Origin: JALZKA01 sp963725035
Lineage (GTDB): Bacteria > Actinomycetota > Thermoleophilia > Solirubrobacterales > 70-9
Assembly: GCA_963725035.1 (NCBI GenBank)
Contig: CAVRWX010000010.1
Span: 256,330-320,329 of the forward strand
Length of the DNA stretch: 64,000 nucleotides
Direction: 5' to 3'
The position numbers were made by a program, and so were the translations under genes. A model generated the notes under the pieces. The model worked only from the letters and a program-made list of their open reading frames with translations, was not told the origin of the DNA and made no database searches. Of this stretch, positions 8,905-17,734 are shown piece by piece (positions within the stretch are counted from its first letter, which is position 1; the number at the start of each line of letters is the position of its first letter).

Positions 8905-9999
8905 TTACGCGGCGGCACGAATGCCGTCGAGCGCCTTGGCGATGCGGGCAACGCCCTCGGCGACGCGATCCGCGGGCACGCTCGCGAACGAGAGCCGGAG
9001 CGCGTTGCGCCCGCCCTCGATCAGGAAGTCCGGTCCGGCGACGAACGGAGCGCCTTCCTTGGCGGCTGCCTCCAGGAGCTTCGGCGTGTCGACGTCGTCG
9101 TCCAGCGTGAGCCACAGGAAGTAGCCGCCCTCAGGGACGACGAAGTCCGCCTCGGGGATGTGCGCTGAGAGCGCCTCGACCAGCGCGTCGCGGCGGTCGC
9201 GGAGCGCCGCGTTCACCACCTCGACGTTCCGCGCGAGGCCCCCCGACTCGCACAGGGCGAACACGATCGACTCGGCGAGCATGTTCGGTGAGATGTAGGT
9301 CTCGCCCGCGCGCTTGGCGAGGAAAGCGATCTGCTCGGGCTCGCCGGCCAGGTAGCCGACACGGACGCCCGGGCTGACCGTCTTCGAAAAGGACGAGGCG
9401 TGGATGACCTTGCCGGCGCCATCCATCGAGAGCATCGTCTCGTGCTCCTCCGAGCCGAAGGAGATGAGCCGGTACGGGTCGTCCTCGAAAAGGATGAAGT
9501 CGTGCTCGGCCGCGAGCTCGACGAGGCGCGTGCGCTTGGCGTCGGAGAGCGTGCAGCCGGCCGGGTTGTGGAAGTTGGGGATGATGTGCGCGAGCTTCAC
9601 CGGGCCGTCGGCGAGCGCCGCCTCGACTGCGGCGACGTCCACGCCGTCCGACTCGAGCGCGACCGGGACCAGCTCGACCCCGGCCCGGCCTAGCAGCAGG
9701 AGGGTGCGGTCGTACGAGGGCTGCTCGACGATCACGCGGTCGCCCGGCTCGAGCAGATGCTGGAAGACGAACGCCGCCGCCTCCATCGAGCCGTTGGTGA
9801 CCATGACCTGCGCCGGGTCGATGCCGTGGAGCCCCGCGATCCATTCGCCCAGGCCGGGGTGGCCCTTGCCGGTGCCATAGGAGAGCGCGCGCTGCCAGTC
9901 GTTCTCGAGCGCCTGCGCAGCAGCCTCGCGGACCGCCGCGGCGGGCAGGATGTCGGCGCTGGGAGCGCCGCGGGCGAATGAGATGACGTCGTCGGCCAT
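8905..9999 (-). CDS. PLP-dependent aminotransferase (MocR/2-aminoadipate type, fold I)
   Basis: 364-residue class I/II aminotransferase without an N-terminal HTH. Visible motifs are SYGTGKGHPGLGEWI, the substrate-loop VTNGSMEAA, IIPNFHNPAG, FEDDPY and the PLP-lysine segment HASSFSKTVSPGVRVG. This subgroup includes 2-aminoadipate (LysN-like) and aromatic or branched-chain transaminases; the substrate cannot be read. It lies alone between the 65-residue gene and sucD on the same strand, with a 32-base gap to sucD. Confidence 0.85.
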   Translation of the reverse strand: MADDVISFARGAPSADILPAAAVREAAAQALENDWQRALSYGTGKGHPGLGEWIAGLHGIDPAQVMVTNGSMEAAAFVFQHLLEPGDRVIVEQPSYDRTLLLLGRAGVELVPVALESDGVDVAAVEAALADGPVKLAHIIPNFHNPAGCTLSDAKRTRLVELAAEHDFILFEDDPYRLISFGSEEHETMLSMDGAGKVIHASSFSKTVSPGVRVGYLAGEPEQIAFLAKRAGETYISPNMLAESIVFALCESGGLARNVEVVNAALRDRRDALVEALSAHIPEADFVVPEGGYFLWLTLDDDVDTPKLLEAAAKEGAPFVAGPDFLIEGGRNALRLSFASVPADRVAEGVARIAKALDGIRAAA

Positions 10000-10031
10000 G
10001 GTCAGCCGAGCCTAGCGCCCCCGCCCCGGCT

Positions 10032-10904
10032 CTAGGCGTTCAGGACTTCGACGGCGATTTGGGCCGCTTCGGTTGGGCTCGTGCCCACTCGGACGCCCTT
10101 TGCCTCGAGGGCGTCCTTCTTTGCCTGCGCGGTGCCCGATGAACCGGAGATGATCGCTCCCGCGTGGCCCATCTGCTTGCCGGGCGGTGCGGTGAAGCCG
10201 GCGATGTAGCCGACGACGGGCTTTGAGATGCGCTCGGCGATGAACTCCGCAGCGCGCTCCTCGGCGTCGCCGCCGATCTCGCCGACCATGACGATCAGCT
10301 CGGTGGCGTCGTCTTCTTCGAAGAGGGTGAGGATGTCGATGAAGTCGGAGCCGACGATGGGATCACCGCCGATGCCGACGATGGACGAGTTGCCCGCGCC
10401 GGCCTGCTTCAGCTCGTTGCCGATCTGGTAGGTCAGCGTGCCCGACTTCGAGACGACGCCGATCGGGCCCGGGTCGAAGAACTGCGCGGGGATGATCCCC
10501 ACGTTCGCCTCGCCAGGGCTCAGGACGCCGGGGCAGTTGGGGCCGATCAGCCGCACTCCCGCCTCGCGCGCCTTCCAGTAGGTCTTCAGCATGTCGTGGA
10601 CCGGGATGCCCTCGGTGATCGCGATCACCGTGTGGACGCCGGAATCGATCGCCTCGTCGATCGCGGCGGCGGCGAAGCGCGCGGGCACGAAGACCATCGA
10701 AGTGTTGGCGCCGGCCTCGGAGACGGCCTCGGCGATCGTGTCGTAGACGGGCGTGCCATCAACGTCCTGGCCGCCCTTGCCGGGCGTGACGCCGGCGACG
10801 AGGTCGGTGCCGTAGTCGCGGTTGCGAAGGCCGTGGAAGGTGCCCTCGCGGCCGGTCAGGCCGGAGACGACGAGCTTCGTGTCCTTGTTGACGATGATGC
10901 TCAT
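10032..10904 (-). CDS. sucD: Succinyl-CoA synthetase alpha subunit
   Basis: 290-residue alpha subunit of the ADP/GDP-forming succinyl-CoA ligase of the TCA cycle. The CoA-binding Rossmann part starts with LVVSGLTGREGTFH. The phosphohistidine loop is GHAGAIISG near residue 245, and SGTLTYQIGNEL is also characteristic. Full length. The ATG overlaps the last base of the sucC stop (TGATG), which indicates translational coupling with the beta subunit. Confidence 0.97.
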   Translation of the reverse strand: MSIIVNKDTKLVVSGLTGREGTFHGLRNRDYGTDLVAGVTPGKGGQDVDGTPVYDTIAEAVSEAGANTSMVFVPARFAAAAIDEAIDSGVHTVIAITEGIPVHDMLKTYWKAREAGVRLIGPNCPGVLSPGEANVGIIPAQFFDPGPIGVVSKSGTLTYQIGNELKQAGAGNSSIVGIGGDPIVGSDFIDILTLFEEDDATELIVMVGEIGGDAEERAAEFIAERISKPVVGYIAGFTAPPGKQMGHAGAIISGSSGTAQAKKDALEAKGVRVGTSPTEAAQIAVEVLNA

Positions 10905-12046
10905 CAGGGATTCGCCAGCTCCACCACGCGCGCCGCGGCGCCGAGCATCGTCTTCTCGTTGTGGAGGTTGTCCAGGCCGGCGTCGGCCAGAAGCTTCAGG
11001 CCCTCCTCGGAGTTGGTGCCGTCCAGGCGGACGACCAGCGGCAGCGTCAGGCCGATCTGGTTGGTCGCCTCGATGATGCCCTTGGCGACCTCGTCGCAGC
11101 GGGTGATGCCGCCGAAGATGTTGAAGAGGACCGCGGTGACCTTGGGGTCCGAGGTGATGACCTCAAGCGCATCCACGATCGCCTCGGCCTTCGAGCCGCC
11201 GCCGGCGTCCAGGAAGTTCGCGGGGTCGCCGCCGGCCTGGGCGACCACGTCGAGGGTGGACATGCAAAGGCCTGCCCCGTTGCCGAGGATGCCGACGTTG
11301 CCGTCGAGCTTTACGTAGGTGAGGCCGCGCTCCTTGGCCATCGCCTCCTGCGGGTCCTCGGCGCCCGAATCCTCGAGCTCGGCCAGCTCGGCGTGGCGGA
11401 ACATGGAGTTGCCGTCGATCGTGATCTTCGCGTCGAGCGCGATCACCTTGCGGTCGCCGGTGACGACGAGCGGGTTGATCTCGATCAGCGTGGCGTCCTC
11501 GGCGACGGCCACCTTCGCGAGGCCCTGAAGCATCTCCGCGACGCCGTCCACGACGTCGTCGTCGATCCCGGCCTCGTGGGCGAGCTCGCGGCCCAGCTCC
11601 AGGTCGAGCTCCGAGCCAGGCTCGATGTGGCGCTTGACCATCGCGTTCGGGTCCTTCTCGGCGATCTCCTCTACGTCCATCCCGCCCATGCGCGAGAGCA
11701 GCACCAGGAGCTTCTTCTCGGAGCGGTCGAGGATGATCGAGGCGTAGTACTCGTTGGCGATGTCCGAAGCGCCCTCGATCCACAGGTCGTGGACGGTGTG
11801 GCCGCGGATGTCCATGCCCAGGATCGCCTCGGAGTGGGTGCGGGCCTCATCGACGTTCGAGGCGATCTTGATCCCGCCGGCCTTGCCGCGCTTGCCGATC
11901 CGGACCTGCGCCTTGACCACGCACGGATAGCCGATCTCCTCGGCGGCAGCGACGGCGTCATCGACCGTCGCGGCGTGCTTGCCCACGGTCGTCGGTACGC
12001 CGTGCTTGGCGAAGAGCTCTTTGCCTTGGTACTCGAGTAGGTCCAT
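10904..12046 (-). CDS. sucC: Succinyl-CoA synthetase beta subunit
   Basis: 380-residue beta subunit with the N-terminal ATP-grasp domain (start MDLLEYQGKELFAKHGVPT) and a C-terminal ligase domain containing VLFNIFGGITRCDEVAKG and LVVRLDGTNSEEG. It binds the nucleotide and succinate. First gene of the sucCD operon; upstream lies a divergent HAD gene with only about 85 bases between starts. Confidence 0.97.
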   Translation of the reverse strand: MDLLEYQGKELFAKHGVPTTVGKHAATVDDAVAAAEEIGYPCVVKAQVRIGKRGKAGGIKIASNVDEARTHSEAILGMDIRGHTVHDLWIEGASDIANEYYASIILDRSEKKLLVLLSRMGGMDVEEIAEKDPNAMVKRHIEPGSELDLELGRELAHEAGIDDDVVDGVAEMLQGLAKVAVAEDATLIEINPLVVTGDRKVIALDAKITIDGNSMFRHAELAELEDSGAEDPQEAMAKERGLTYVKLDGNVGILGNGAGLCMSTLDVVAQAGGDPANFLDAGGGSKAEAIVDALEVITSDPKVTAVLFNIFGGITRCDEVAKGIIEATNQIGLTLPLVVRLDGTNSEEGLKLLADAGLDNLHNEKTMLGAAARVVELANP

Positions 12047-12131
12047 CTAAAGAAGCGCTTACAGCGCGGGCGGCAGCTTATTCGACGCTGCTGGCCGCGG
12101 AATGGCTCCCTGCCATAATCCCCCGCCGTTT

Positions 12132-12818
12132 ATGCCACTTCCCAAGTTCAAGGAGATCAAGACAGTCACTACTGACTGTTATGGAACGCTGATCGACTGG
12201 GAGAAGGGGCTCTCCGAATCGTTTCGCAAGGAGGCCGACCGCGACGGCATCGACCTCGACGATTCCGCATTCCTCGCGCGATTCATGGAGGTCCAGGCCG
12301 AGATCATGTCCGGCTCGTACGAGCTGTACGCCGAGGTCCTGCGCCGCGCCGTGGTCAAGGTCGCGGGCGAGATCGGCTGGGAGCTCGAGCCGTCGCGCGC
12401 CCAGTTCGTGCCCGACGCGGTCCCGCGCTGGCAGCCGTTCCGCGAGGCCAACGCGGCGATGGACCGCCTCTCGGGCCGCTACGACGTGGGGATCGTCTCG
12501 AACATCGACGACAAGCTCCTGGGCGTTTCGCGGCGCCATCTGCGCACCGAGCTCGACATCGTCGTCACCGCCCAGCAGGTCCGCTCCTACAAGCCGGACG
12601 AGGCCCACTTCAAGGAGTGCGCGCGCCGCCTGGGCTCGAAGAAGGGCTGGGTCCACATCGCGTCCGGCTACGACTCCGACATCGCCCCGGCGATCAAGAT
12701 GAAGGTGCCCGTGATCTGGGTGAACCGCCACGGCGAGAAGCTCGAAGGACGCGCGAAGCCGACCGCGGAGGTAAAGACCTTCCGCGACGCCGCAGCTCGA
12801 CTCGGCGCAAAGGGTTGA
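12132..12818 (+). CDS. HAD hydrolase, haloacid dehalogenase type II-like
   Basis: 228 residues from ATG 12132. Motif I is TTDCYGTLIDW, typical of type II haloacid dehalogenases; motif II is VGIVSNID; the lysine motif is VRSYKPDEAHF; the last motif is ASGYDSDIAPA. The cap helices follow residue 30. It may act on 2-haloacids or phosphate esters. It starts divergently from sucC and is followed three bases later by the sulfotransferase gene, so the two are probably cotranscribed. Confidence 0.8.
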   Translation: MPLPKFKEIKTVTTDCYGTLIDWEKGLSESFRKEADRDGIDLDDSAFLARFMEVQAEIMSGSYELYAEVLRRAVVKVAGEIGWELEPSRAQFVPDAVPRWQPFREANAAMDRLSGRYDVGIVSNIDDKLLGVSRRHLRTELDIVVTAQQVRSYKPDEAHFKECARRLGSKKGWVHIASGYDSDIAPAIKMKVPVIWVNRHGEKLEGRAKPTAEVKTFRDAAARLGAKG

Positions 12819-12820
12819 CC

Positions 12821-13798
12821 ATGGCGGCTGAGGCCGCTTCCGCCCAACCAACGCCGGATCCCGCCGACGAGGCGATGGTTGCCCGCGCGCACGAGCGCTT
12901 CGCCGCCGAGCGCAAGAAGGCGGGGCGCGCCCGGCGGGGCGGCGCCGAGGGCGCGCTGCCCAACCTGATCGTGATCGGCGGCCTCAAGTGCGGCACCACG
13001 AGCCTTCACCACTACCTCAACCTCCACCCCGAGATCGGCATGTCGCGCCCGAAGGAGCTCAACTTCTTCGTCGAGGAACTGAACTGGGGCCTGGGAGCTG
13101 ACTGGTACCAGGGCCACTTCCCCGCCGGCAAGGCAGTCCGCGGCGAGACGTCGCCCCACTACACGAACCGCCCGCGCTTTGAGGGCGTTGCGGAGCGAAT
13201 GCGCGAGACGCTCGGGGGCGACGCGCGCCTCATATACATGGTGCGCCACCCGATCGACCGCCTGCTCTCGCACTACCTGCACAACGTCGGCGGCGGATAC
13301 GAGGACCGCGAGCTCGCCGACGCGGTCGCCGATCCAGGCTCCGCCTACGTCCAGCGCGGCCTCTACGCGTTCCAGATCGAGCCGTACCTCGAGGCGTTCG
13401 GCGCAGAGCGCATTCTGGTCGTCTCACGCGAGGAGCTGGGCGCGGAGCGCGATGCGACCGTGCGCCGCGTCTTCGAGTTCTGCGGCGTGGAGCCCGGCTT
13501 CACCTCGCCCGAGTTCGACCGCGAATGGGAAACGGGCAGCGGCAAGGGATCCGGCGGCTTTCGCCTGATGGACCGCGCAGTGCGCATACCGGGGCTCCGC
13601 GCGCTCGATCGCAACTTCGACCGCCTGCCCGAACGGATGCGCTGGCTGGTCGAGCGGATGGTCCACGACCCCGATTCGGGCGAGGCCGAAAAACCTGAGC
13701 TCGAGCCGGAGCTACGCGCGCGGCTGGCAGGGACGTTCCGTCCGGACGCCGCCCGCCTGGAGGGATTAATCGGACGACAACTCGACTGGGAGCTTTGA
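12821..13798 (+). CDS. Sulfotransferase family protein
   Basis: 325-residue PAPS-dependent sulfotransferase. The 5'-phosphosulfate loop is GGLKCGTTSLHHYL at about residue 52, followed by KELNFF, and the 3'-phosphate motif is RHPIDRLLSHY near residue 150. The protein begins with a charged, probably flexible 45-residue arm. Bacterial relatives sulfate carbohydrates or lipids. The stop overlaps the rpiB start (TGATG), so sulfotransferase and rpiB are coupled. Confidence 0.85.
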   Translation: MAAEAASAQPTPDPADEAMVARAHERFAAERKKAGRARRGGAEGALPNLIVIGGLKCGTTSLHHYLNLHPEIGMSRPKELNFFVEELNWGLGADWYQGHFPAGKAVRGETSPHYTNRPRFEGVAERMRETLGGDARLIYMVRHPIDRLLSHYLHNVGGGYEDRELADAVADPGSAYVQRGLYAFQIEPYLEAFGAERILVVSREELGAERDATVRRVFEFCGVEPGFTSPEFDREWETGSGKGSGGFRLMDRAVRIPGLRALDRNFDRLPERMRWLVERMVHDPDSGEAEKPELEPELRARLAGTFRPDAARLEGLIGRQLDWEL

Positions 13799-14256
13799 TG
13801 CGGATCGCGGTAGCGGCTGACGAGCTGACGGGCGTCGCCGAGCGCGTGGCCGAGGAGCTGCGCGAGCGCGGGCACGAGCCCGTGCTCCACGGCGCGCTTT
13901 CTGAGGACGAGCGCGACGACTGGGCCTGGGCGTCCGAAGCTGCGGCGCGGGACGTCGCCGAGGGCCGAGCCGAGCAGGGGATCGTCTGCTGCTGGACCGG
14001 CACGGGCGCCTCGATCGCGGCGAACAAGGTGCCCGGGATCCGCGCCGCGCTGTGCGGCGACGCGGCGACCGCCGAGGGCGCGCGACGCTGGAACGACGCG
14101 AACGTGCTGGCACTCAGCCTGCGCACGACATCCGCGGCTGAGCTCGCGGAGATCCTGGACGCCTGGTTCGAGAGCGAGCGCAGTGCGGAGGCAGACGACG
14201 TCGCGAACGTCGAACACCTGCGGGCCATCGACGGCAGCGCCCCTCCCAACCGCTAG
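13798..14256 (+). CDS. rpiB: RpiB/LacA/LacB family sugar-phosphate isomerase
   Basis: 152-residue relative of ribose-5-phosphate isomerase B. It starts MRIAVAADE, and the catalytic-cysteine and anion-hole segment reads GIVCCWTGTGASIAANK; IRAALCGDAATAEGAR and a WNDANVLAL segment follow as in the family. The second cysteine occupies the usual proton-transfer position. True RpiB or a paralogue acting on another sugar phosphate cannot be separated by eye. Confidence 0.8.
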   Translation: MRIAVAADELTGVAERVAEELRERGHEPVLHGALSEDERDDWAWASEAAARDVAEGRAEQGIVCCWTGTGASIAANKVPGIRAALCGDAATAEGARRWNDANVLALSLRTTSAAELAEILDAWFESERSAEADDVANVEHLRAIDGSAPPNR

Positions 14257-14326
14257 CCGCAGGAAGTCACCCGAATCGTCACGCGCCTACCGGTGAACCA
14301 CGGGGGTAGGTGGGTACGGTCCAACC

Positions 14327-15076
14327 ATGCGCCGCCTCCTGCCAGAGCCAGCCACAGAGGTGAGCGTTCCCGACCTGGTCGAGGAGCTCGCCCCGTGGGA
14401 CGAGGCGACGGCTGAGCGTCCCTTCGTCTACATGAACTTCGCGCTCACGCTGGACGGCCACTCGACGATCGACGGGGTTTCGAGGAGCATCGGCTCGAGC
14501 CGGGACACGGAGATGCTCGTCGCCCTTCGCACCCGCTGCGACGCAGTGATGATCGGCGCCGGAACGCTTCGCGCCGAGAAGTACGGCCGCGTCGTCGCCG
14601 ATCCCTCAAAGCGGGAGAAGCGGGAGAGCCTGGGCCTGGCGCCCGACCCGCTGATCGTGATCGTCTCCGGCAGCCTGGATCTGCCGTGGGACGCGCCGAT
14701 CTTCACCGAGGCCGCCGGCAGGATCGTGATCTTCACCGCTTCGAGCGATGAGCCGCCCGAGACAGCCACGCCGGTCGACGTGTTCCGCCACGACGGCCGG
14801 GTCGATCTGAACGAGGCGCTCGCCCACCTCCGAGCCGAGGAAGGCGTCCGCGCGCTGCTGTGCGAGGGCGGCGCCACGCTCCACGGCGAGCTGCTCAAGG
14901 CCGGCTGCGTGGATGAGATCTTCGTCTCGCACGCACCGAAGCTGGCTGGCGGGCGCGGGCCGGGACTGGTCGAGGGGCTTGACCCGCACGTCCGCGGGCT
15001 GGAGGTCGTCTGGCTCGTCACCGAGCCCGAGACGGGCGAGCTCTTCGCGCGCTACCGCCTGGTGCCAGGCACCTGA
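14327..15076 (+). CDS. RibD C-terminal-like (DHFR-fold) reductase
   Basis: 249-residue stand-alone dihydrofolate-reductase-fold protein of the RibD_C family, which includes the pyrimidine reductase of riboflavin synthesis. Motifs are VYMNFALTLDGHSTI, DAVMIGAGTLRAE and the NADPH-side LLCEGGATLHGELL. Its last residues, LVPGT, and the stop codon are encoded by a half copy of the dispersed repeat (15061-15073), so the repeat has shaped the native C-terminus. Without a deaminase partner nearby, a role in riboflavin synthesis is possible but not shown. Confidence 0.8.
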   Translation: MRRLLPEPATEVSVPDLVEELAPWDEATAERPFVYMNFALTLDGHSTIDGVSRSIGSSRDTEMLVALRTRCDAVMIGAGTLRAEKYGRVVADPSKREKRESLGLAPDPLIVIVSGSLDLPWDAPIFTEAAGRIVIFTASSDEPPETATPVDVFRHDGRVDLNEALAHLRAEEGVRALLCEGGATLHGELLKAGCVDEIFVSHAPKLAGGRGPGLVEGLDPHVRGLEVVWLVTEPETGELFARYRLVPGT

Positions 15077-15109
15077 CGCAACCTGGTGCCAGGCACGGTG
15101 CCAGGCACC
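15061..15109. repeat. Half copy plus full copy 2 of the 25-bp dispersed repeat
   Basis: A single 13-bp unit (15061-15073) encodes the end of the RibD-like protein. A full head-to-tail copy (15085-15109) follows after 11 bases and sits between two convergent genes. Confidence 0.9.
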
Positions 15110-15112
15110 TTG

Positions 15113-15809
15113 CTAGACCGGCGCGGGGATCACGCCGATGGCCTCGGTCCGGCGCTCGCCGCGGCGGAGCATTCTGAGCGCCAGCAGCGTCCCGGCCAGG
15201 ATCGCCGTCGCCCCCAGCGACAGCTGGACGCTCAGGACGCCCTCGCGGGTCCAGTAGACGTCGCGGAGGTCGAGGAGCAGCGCGGCCTCGTCAAGCGTCA
15301 GGCCCATGCCCGCGCCGAACGGGATCGCGAGCTTCTCCTCGAGCTGGTCGTCGGCGGTCAGGAGAGCCGCGGAGCCAGAGCCGAAGGCGAGGAGGATGCC
15401 CGGCACGAAGTGGTGGATGTGGCGTCCGCCGCACCTCGACCGTTCTGAACGGCCACCAGCCGCCGCGCATGCCGTAGGTCGAGAGCCGGGCGCCGGCGAG
15501 CGCGCCGGTGAAGCCCGTGAGCAGGTTGAAGAGGACGGTCTCGGCACGCGGCGTGGCGGCGTACCCCTCGATCGCGACCGCGACGGCGTCCTGCGTCGCG
15601 AGCTGGGTCGAGACGATCGCCTGCTCGGCCGTCTCGAAGACGTTCTCCGGCTCGGCGACCGCGGGATCCTCGGCGGCCTCGCGGGCGCGTCTGCGTGTGA
15701 GCTTCGCCAGTTCCCCGGCCGCCACCGCGCCCGCCGTGGCAGTCGCGAGCGCCGCGAGCCCAAGCGTGACCCGGTCGGCGTGTTCCGCCGTCCTCCGACC
15801 CAGTCTCAT
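15113..15809 (-). CDS. Integral membrane protein of unknown function, one frameshift
   Basis: The N-terminal half (ATG 15809) has a hydrophobic helix LGLAALATATAGAVAAGEL and, later, the segment LLTGFTGALAGARL. Near 15430 the homology-like hydrophobic pattern moves one frame, continuing HIHHFVPGILLAFGSG, FGAGMGLTLDEAALLL and a last helix GATAILAGTLLALRML. About 230 residues in all with four to five membrane segments. Removing one base in the run around 15428-15434 restores a single frame. I do not recognise a named family. A full repeat copy lies just 3' of the stop. Confidence 0.6.
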
Positions 15810-15855
15810 GGTCGGGACCGATGATCGACGGGCGGGACCATCGATCCCAAGAATC

Positions 15856-17106
15856 TCAGAGGCGTACGACGTGATCCGCGTCGATGCCGCGGGTCACTCC
15901 CCGCAGGTCCAGAACGCGCTGCGCCTGGGCGACCACGGTCTCCGGGTCGATCTCGTCATGCGCGGTGATGATCACGGCCAGGTCGCACTCGGCGAGGCCC
16001 TCCTCGAGGCCGATGCTCTCGAGCCCGAGCTCTGAGACCTCGGGGACGTGCGGGTCGTGGTAGGTGACCTTCGCGCCCATGTTCTCGAGCATCGCGCCGA
16101 TCTTGAGCGCGGGCGATTCGCGCATGTCGCCGATGCCCGCCTTGTAGGAGACGCCCAGGAGCAGGACGCGCGATCCCTTCGCCGGCTTTCCGACGTCGTT
16201 CAGCGCCCGCACCGCGCGATCCACGCAGAAATGCGGCTGCGCCTGGTTGACGCGGCCGGCGAGCTCGATGAACTCGGTGGGGAAGTCGTACTCGCGCGCC
16301 TTGAACGCGAGATAGAACGGGTCGATGGGCAGGCAGTGACCGCCCATGCCGGGGCCCGGGTCGAAGCGCATGAAGCCGAACGGCTTCGTCGATGCGGCCT
16401 CGATCACCTCCCAGACGTCGATCCCCATCCGGTCGGCGAGGATCGCCAGCTCGTTCACGAGCGCGATGTTCACCGAGCGGAAGATGTTCTCGAGCAGCTT
16501 CGAGAGCTCGGCGACCTCAGGGCTCGAGACGGCGACGACGTTGTCGCAGATGAGGCCGTAGAGGTCGGCCGCCGCGTCGCGACAGCCTTCGGTGAGCCCG
16601 CCGACGACCTTCGGCGTGGTGCGGACGGTGTAGTCGGTCCGCCCGGGGTCGATGCGCTCGGGCGAGAAGGCCAGGTGGAAGTCCTTGCCCGCGGCGAGCC
16701 CCGACTCCTCCAGGATCGGCGCCAGGCGCTCGCGGGTCGTGCCGGGGTAGGTCGTGGACTCGAGGACGACCAGCTGGCCCGCGCGAAGGACGTTGGCGAC
16801 GCTCCGGCCGGCCGCGTCGACGTAGGAGAGGTCCGGCTCGCGCTGGTGCGCGAGCGGGGTTGGGACGCAGATGACGATCGCATCGCAGTCGGCCAGCGCC
16901 GACGGGTCGGTCGTGACGGCCAGACGTTCGCCGACGAGGGGTGTGAGCCGCTCGGACGGGATGTCCTCGATCGTCGACTCTGAGCGGGCGAGCGCCTCGA
17001 CCGCGTCTGCGTCCACGTCGACGCCCACGACGTCCGCAGCCGCCTCGGCAAAGGCGACGGCAAGCGGCAGGCCGACATAGCCGAGCCCGATGACCCCGAC
17101 CTTCAT
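15856..17106 (-). CDS. Nucleotide-sugar dehydrogenase (UDP-glucose/UDP-ManNAc 6-dehydrogenase family)
   Basis: 416-residue four-electron-transfer UDP-sugar dehydrogenase, making a UDP-uronic acid for surface polysaccharide. The NAD motif is IGLGYVGLPLAVAFAEA at residues 5-21, and the catalytic cysteine lies in GGHCLPIDPFYLAFK near residue 260. The C-terminal UDP-binding domain contains VLLLGVSYKAGIGDMRESP. The sequence is closer to the WecC/WbpA (UDP-N-acetylmannosamine or -glucosamine dehydrogenase) branch than to Ugd, but this is by eye. Four bases separate it from the gene upstream on the same strand. Confidence 0.85.
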   Translation of the reverse strand: MKVGVIGLGYVGLPLAVAFAEAAADVVGVDVDADAVEALARSESTIEDIPSERLTPLVGERLAVTTDPSALADCDAIVICVPTPLAHQREPDLSYVDAAGRSVANVLRAGQLVVLESTTYPGTTRERLAPILEESGLAAGKDFHLAFSPERIDPGRTDYTVRTTPKVVGGLTEGCRDAAADLYGLICDNVVAVSSPEVAELSKLLENIFRSVNIALVNELAILADRMGIDVWEVIEAASTKPFGFMRFDPGPGMGGHCLPIDPFYLAFKAREYDFPTEFIELAGRVNQAQPHFCVDRAVRALNDVGKPAKGSRVLLLGVSYKAGIGDMRESPALKIGAMLENMGAKVTYHDPHVPEVSELGLESIGLEEGLAECDLAVIITAHDEIDPETVVAQAQRVLDLRGVTRGIDADHVVRL

Positions 17107-17110
17107 GCGA

Positions 17111-17500
17111 TCAGTCTAGATCTGACGCGGGCGGGTTCTCGCTCAGCCATGCGGCGATGAGATCAGCCGCCCGCGCGGGGTCGGAGCCCGCATCGAGCGA
17201 GGCGAGGGTCGCGAGGATGCGACCCGCGTCCTCGGTGCCTGGCACCGTGCCTGGCACCGAGGCCAGCGGCACGCCCAGCTTGCTCGCGGTGATCGCGAGC
17301 GCGAGCGCGGCATCGCCGGTGCCCACGGCGACAGCGGCGTCGGGACGCCTGTCTTCGAGCTCCCGCTCGATGTCCACGAGAGCCTCGGCGAGACCATCCG
17401 TGGGGTGAATTCGGGCCTCCAGGCCGGATTCGCGCAGGGCCGTCTCGAGCGCTTCCGAGGCCGTTTTCTCGCCCGCGAGTACCACGTTTTGGCCAGGCAT
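17111..17500 (-). CDS. Hypothetical Rossmann-like protein carrying an in-frame repeat copy
   Basis: 129 residues with an alternating strand/helix pattern: NVVLAGEKTASEALETAL, DAAVAVGTGDAALALAITASKLGVP. The second segment resembles the nucleotide-sugar loop of UDP-GlcNAc 2-epimerases, and the neighbour is a UDP-sugar dehydrogenase, but the protein is far too short for an epimerase. Residues about 82-89 (VPGTVPGT) are encoded by a full dispersed repeat at 17234-17258 that keeps the frame open. Function unknown; probably cotranscribed with the dehydrogenase. Confidence 0.55.
   Translation of the reverse strand: MPGQNVVLAGEKTASEALETALRESGLEARIHPTDGLAEALVDIERELEDRRPDAAVAVGTGDAALALAITASKLGVPLASVPGTVPGTEDAGRILATLASLDAGSDPARAADLIAAWLSENPPASDLD
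17234..17258. repeat. Dispersed 25-bp repeat, copy 3 (head-to-tail, inside a gene)
   Basis: Exact reverse complement of copies 1 and 2. It is inside the 129-codon gene and encodes a Val-Pro-Gly-Thr tandem without breaking the frame. Confidence 0.9.
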
Positions 17501-17734
17501 CGACTCAAACGTACGCAGTTTGCGGCCGATCTAGGGGGACAGGAGTTATTGCCGTCTTCCCTGGGTACTAAGTTCCACACGACCGTGAAACTGATCTTCA
17601 CGCCCATCACCGCAGGACTCGGCGCCGCCCGCCACATCACGTGGTACGTCAAGTACCAGGTGACGGGTGAGACGCGGACCTCAGAAGCTTCGTAGACTCC
17701 GCGTTTCCGTTTTCCCCATAGGAGGAGCTTCTAC
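17501..17734. other. Intergenic stretch between divergent genes
   Basis: It contains a possible 36-codon reading frame from GTG 17584 (KLIFTPITAGLGAARHITWY) with no convincing ribosome-binding site. Otherwise only the ribosome-binding site AGGAGG of the SDR gene at about 17722 is visible. Confidence 0.3.
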
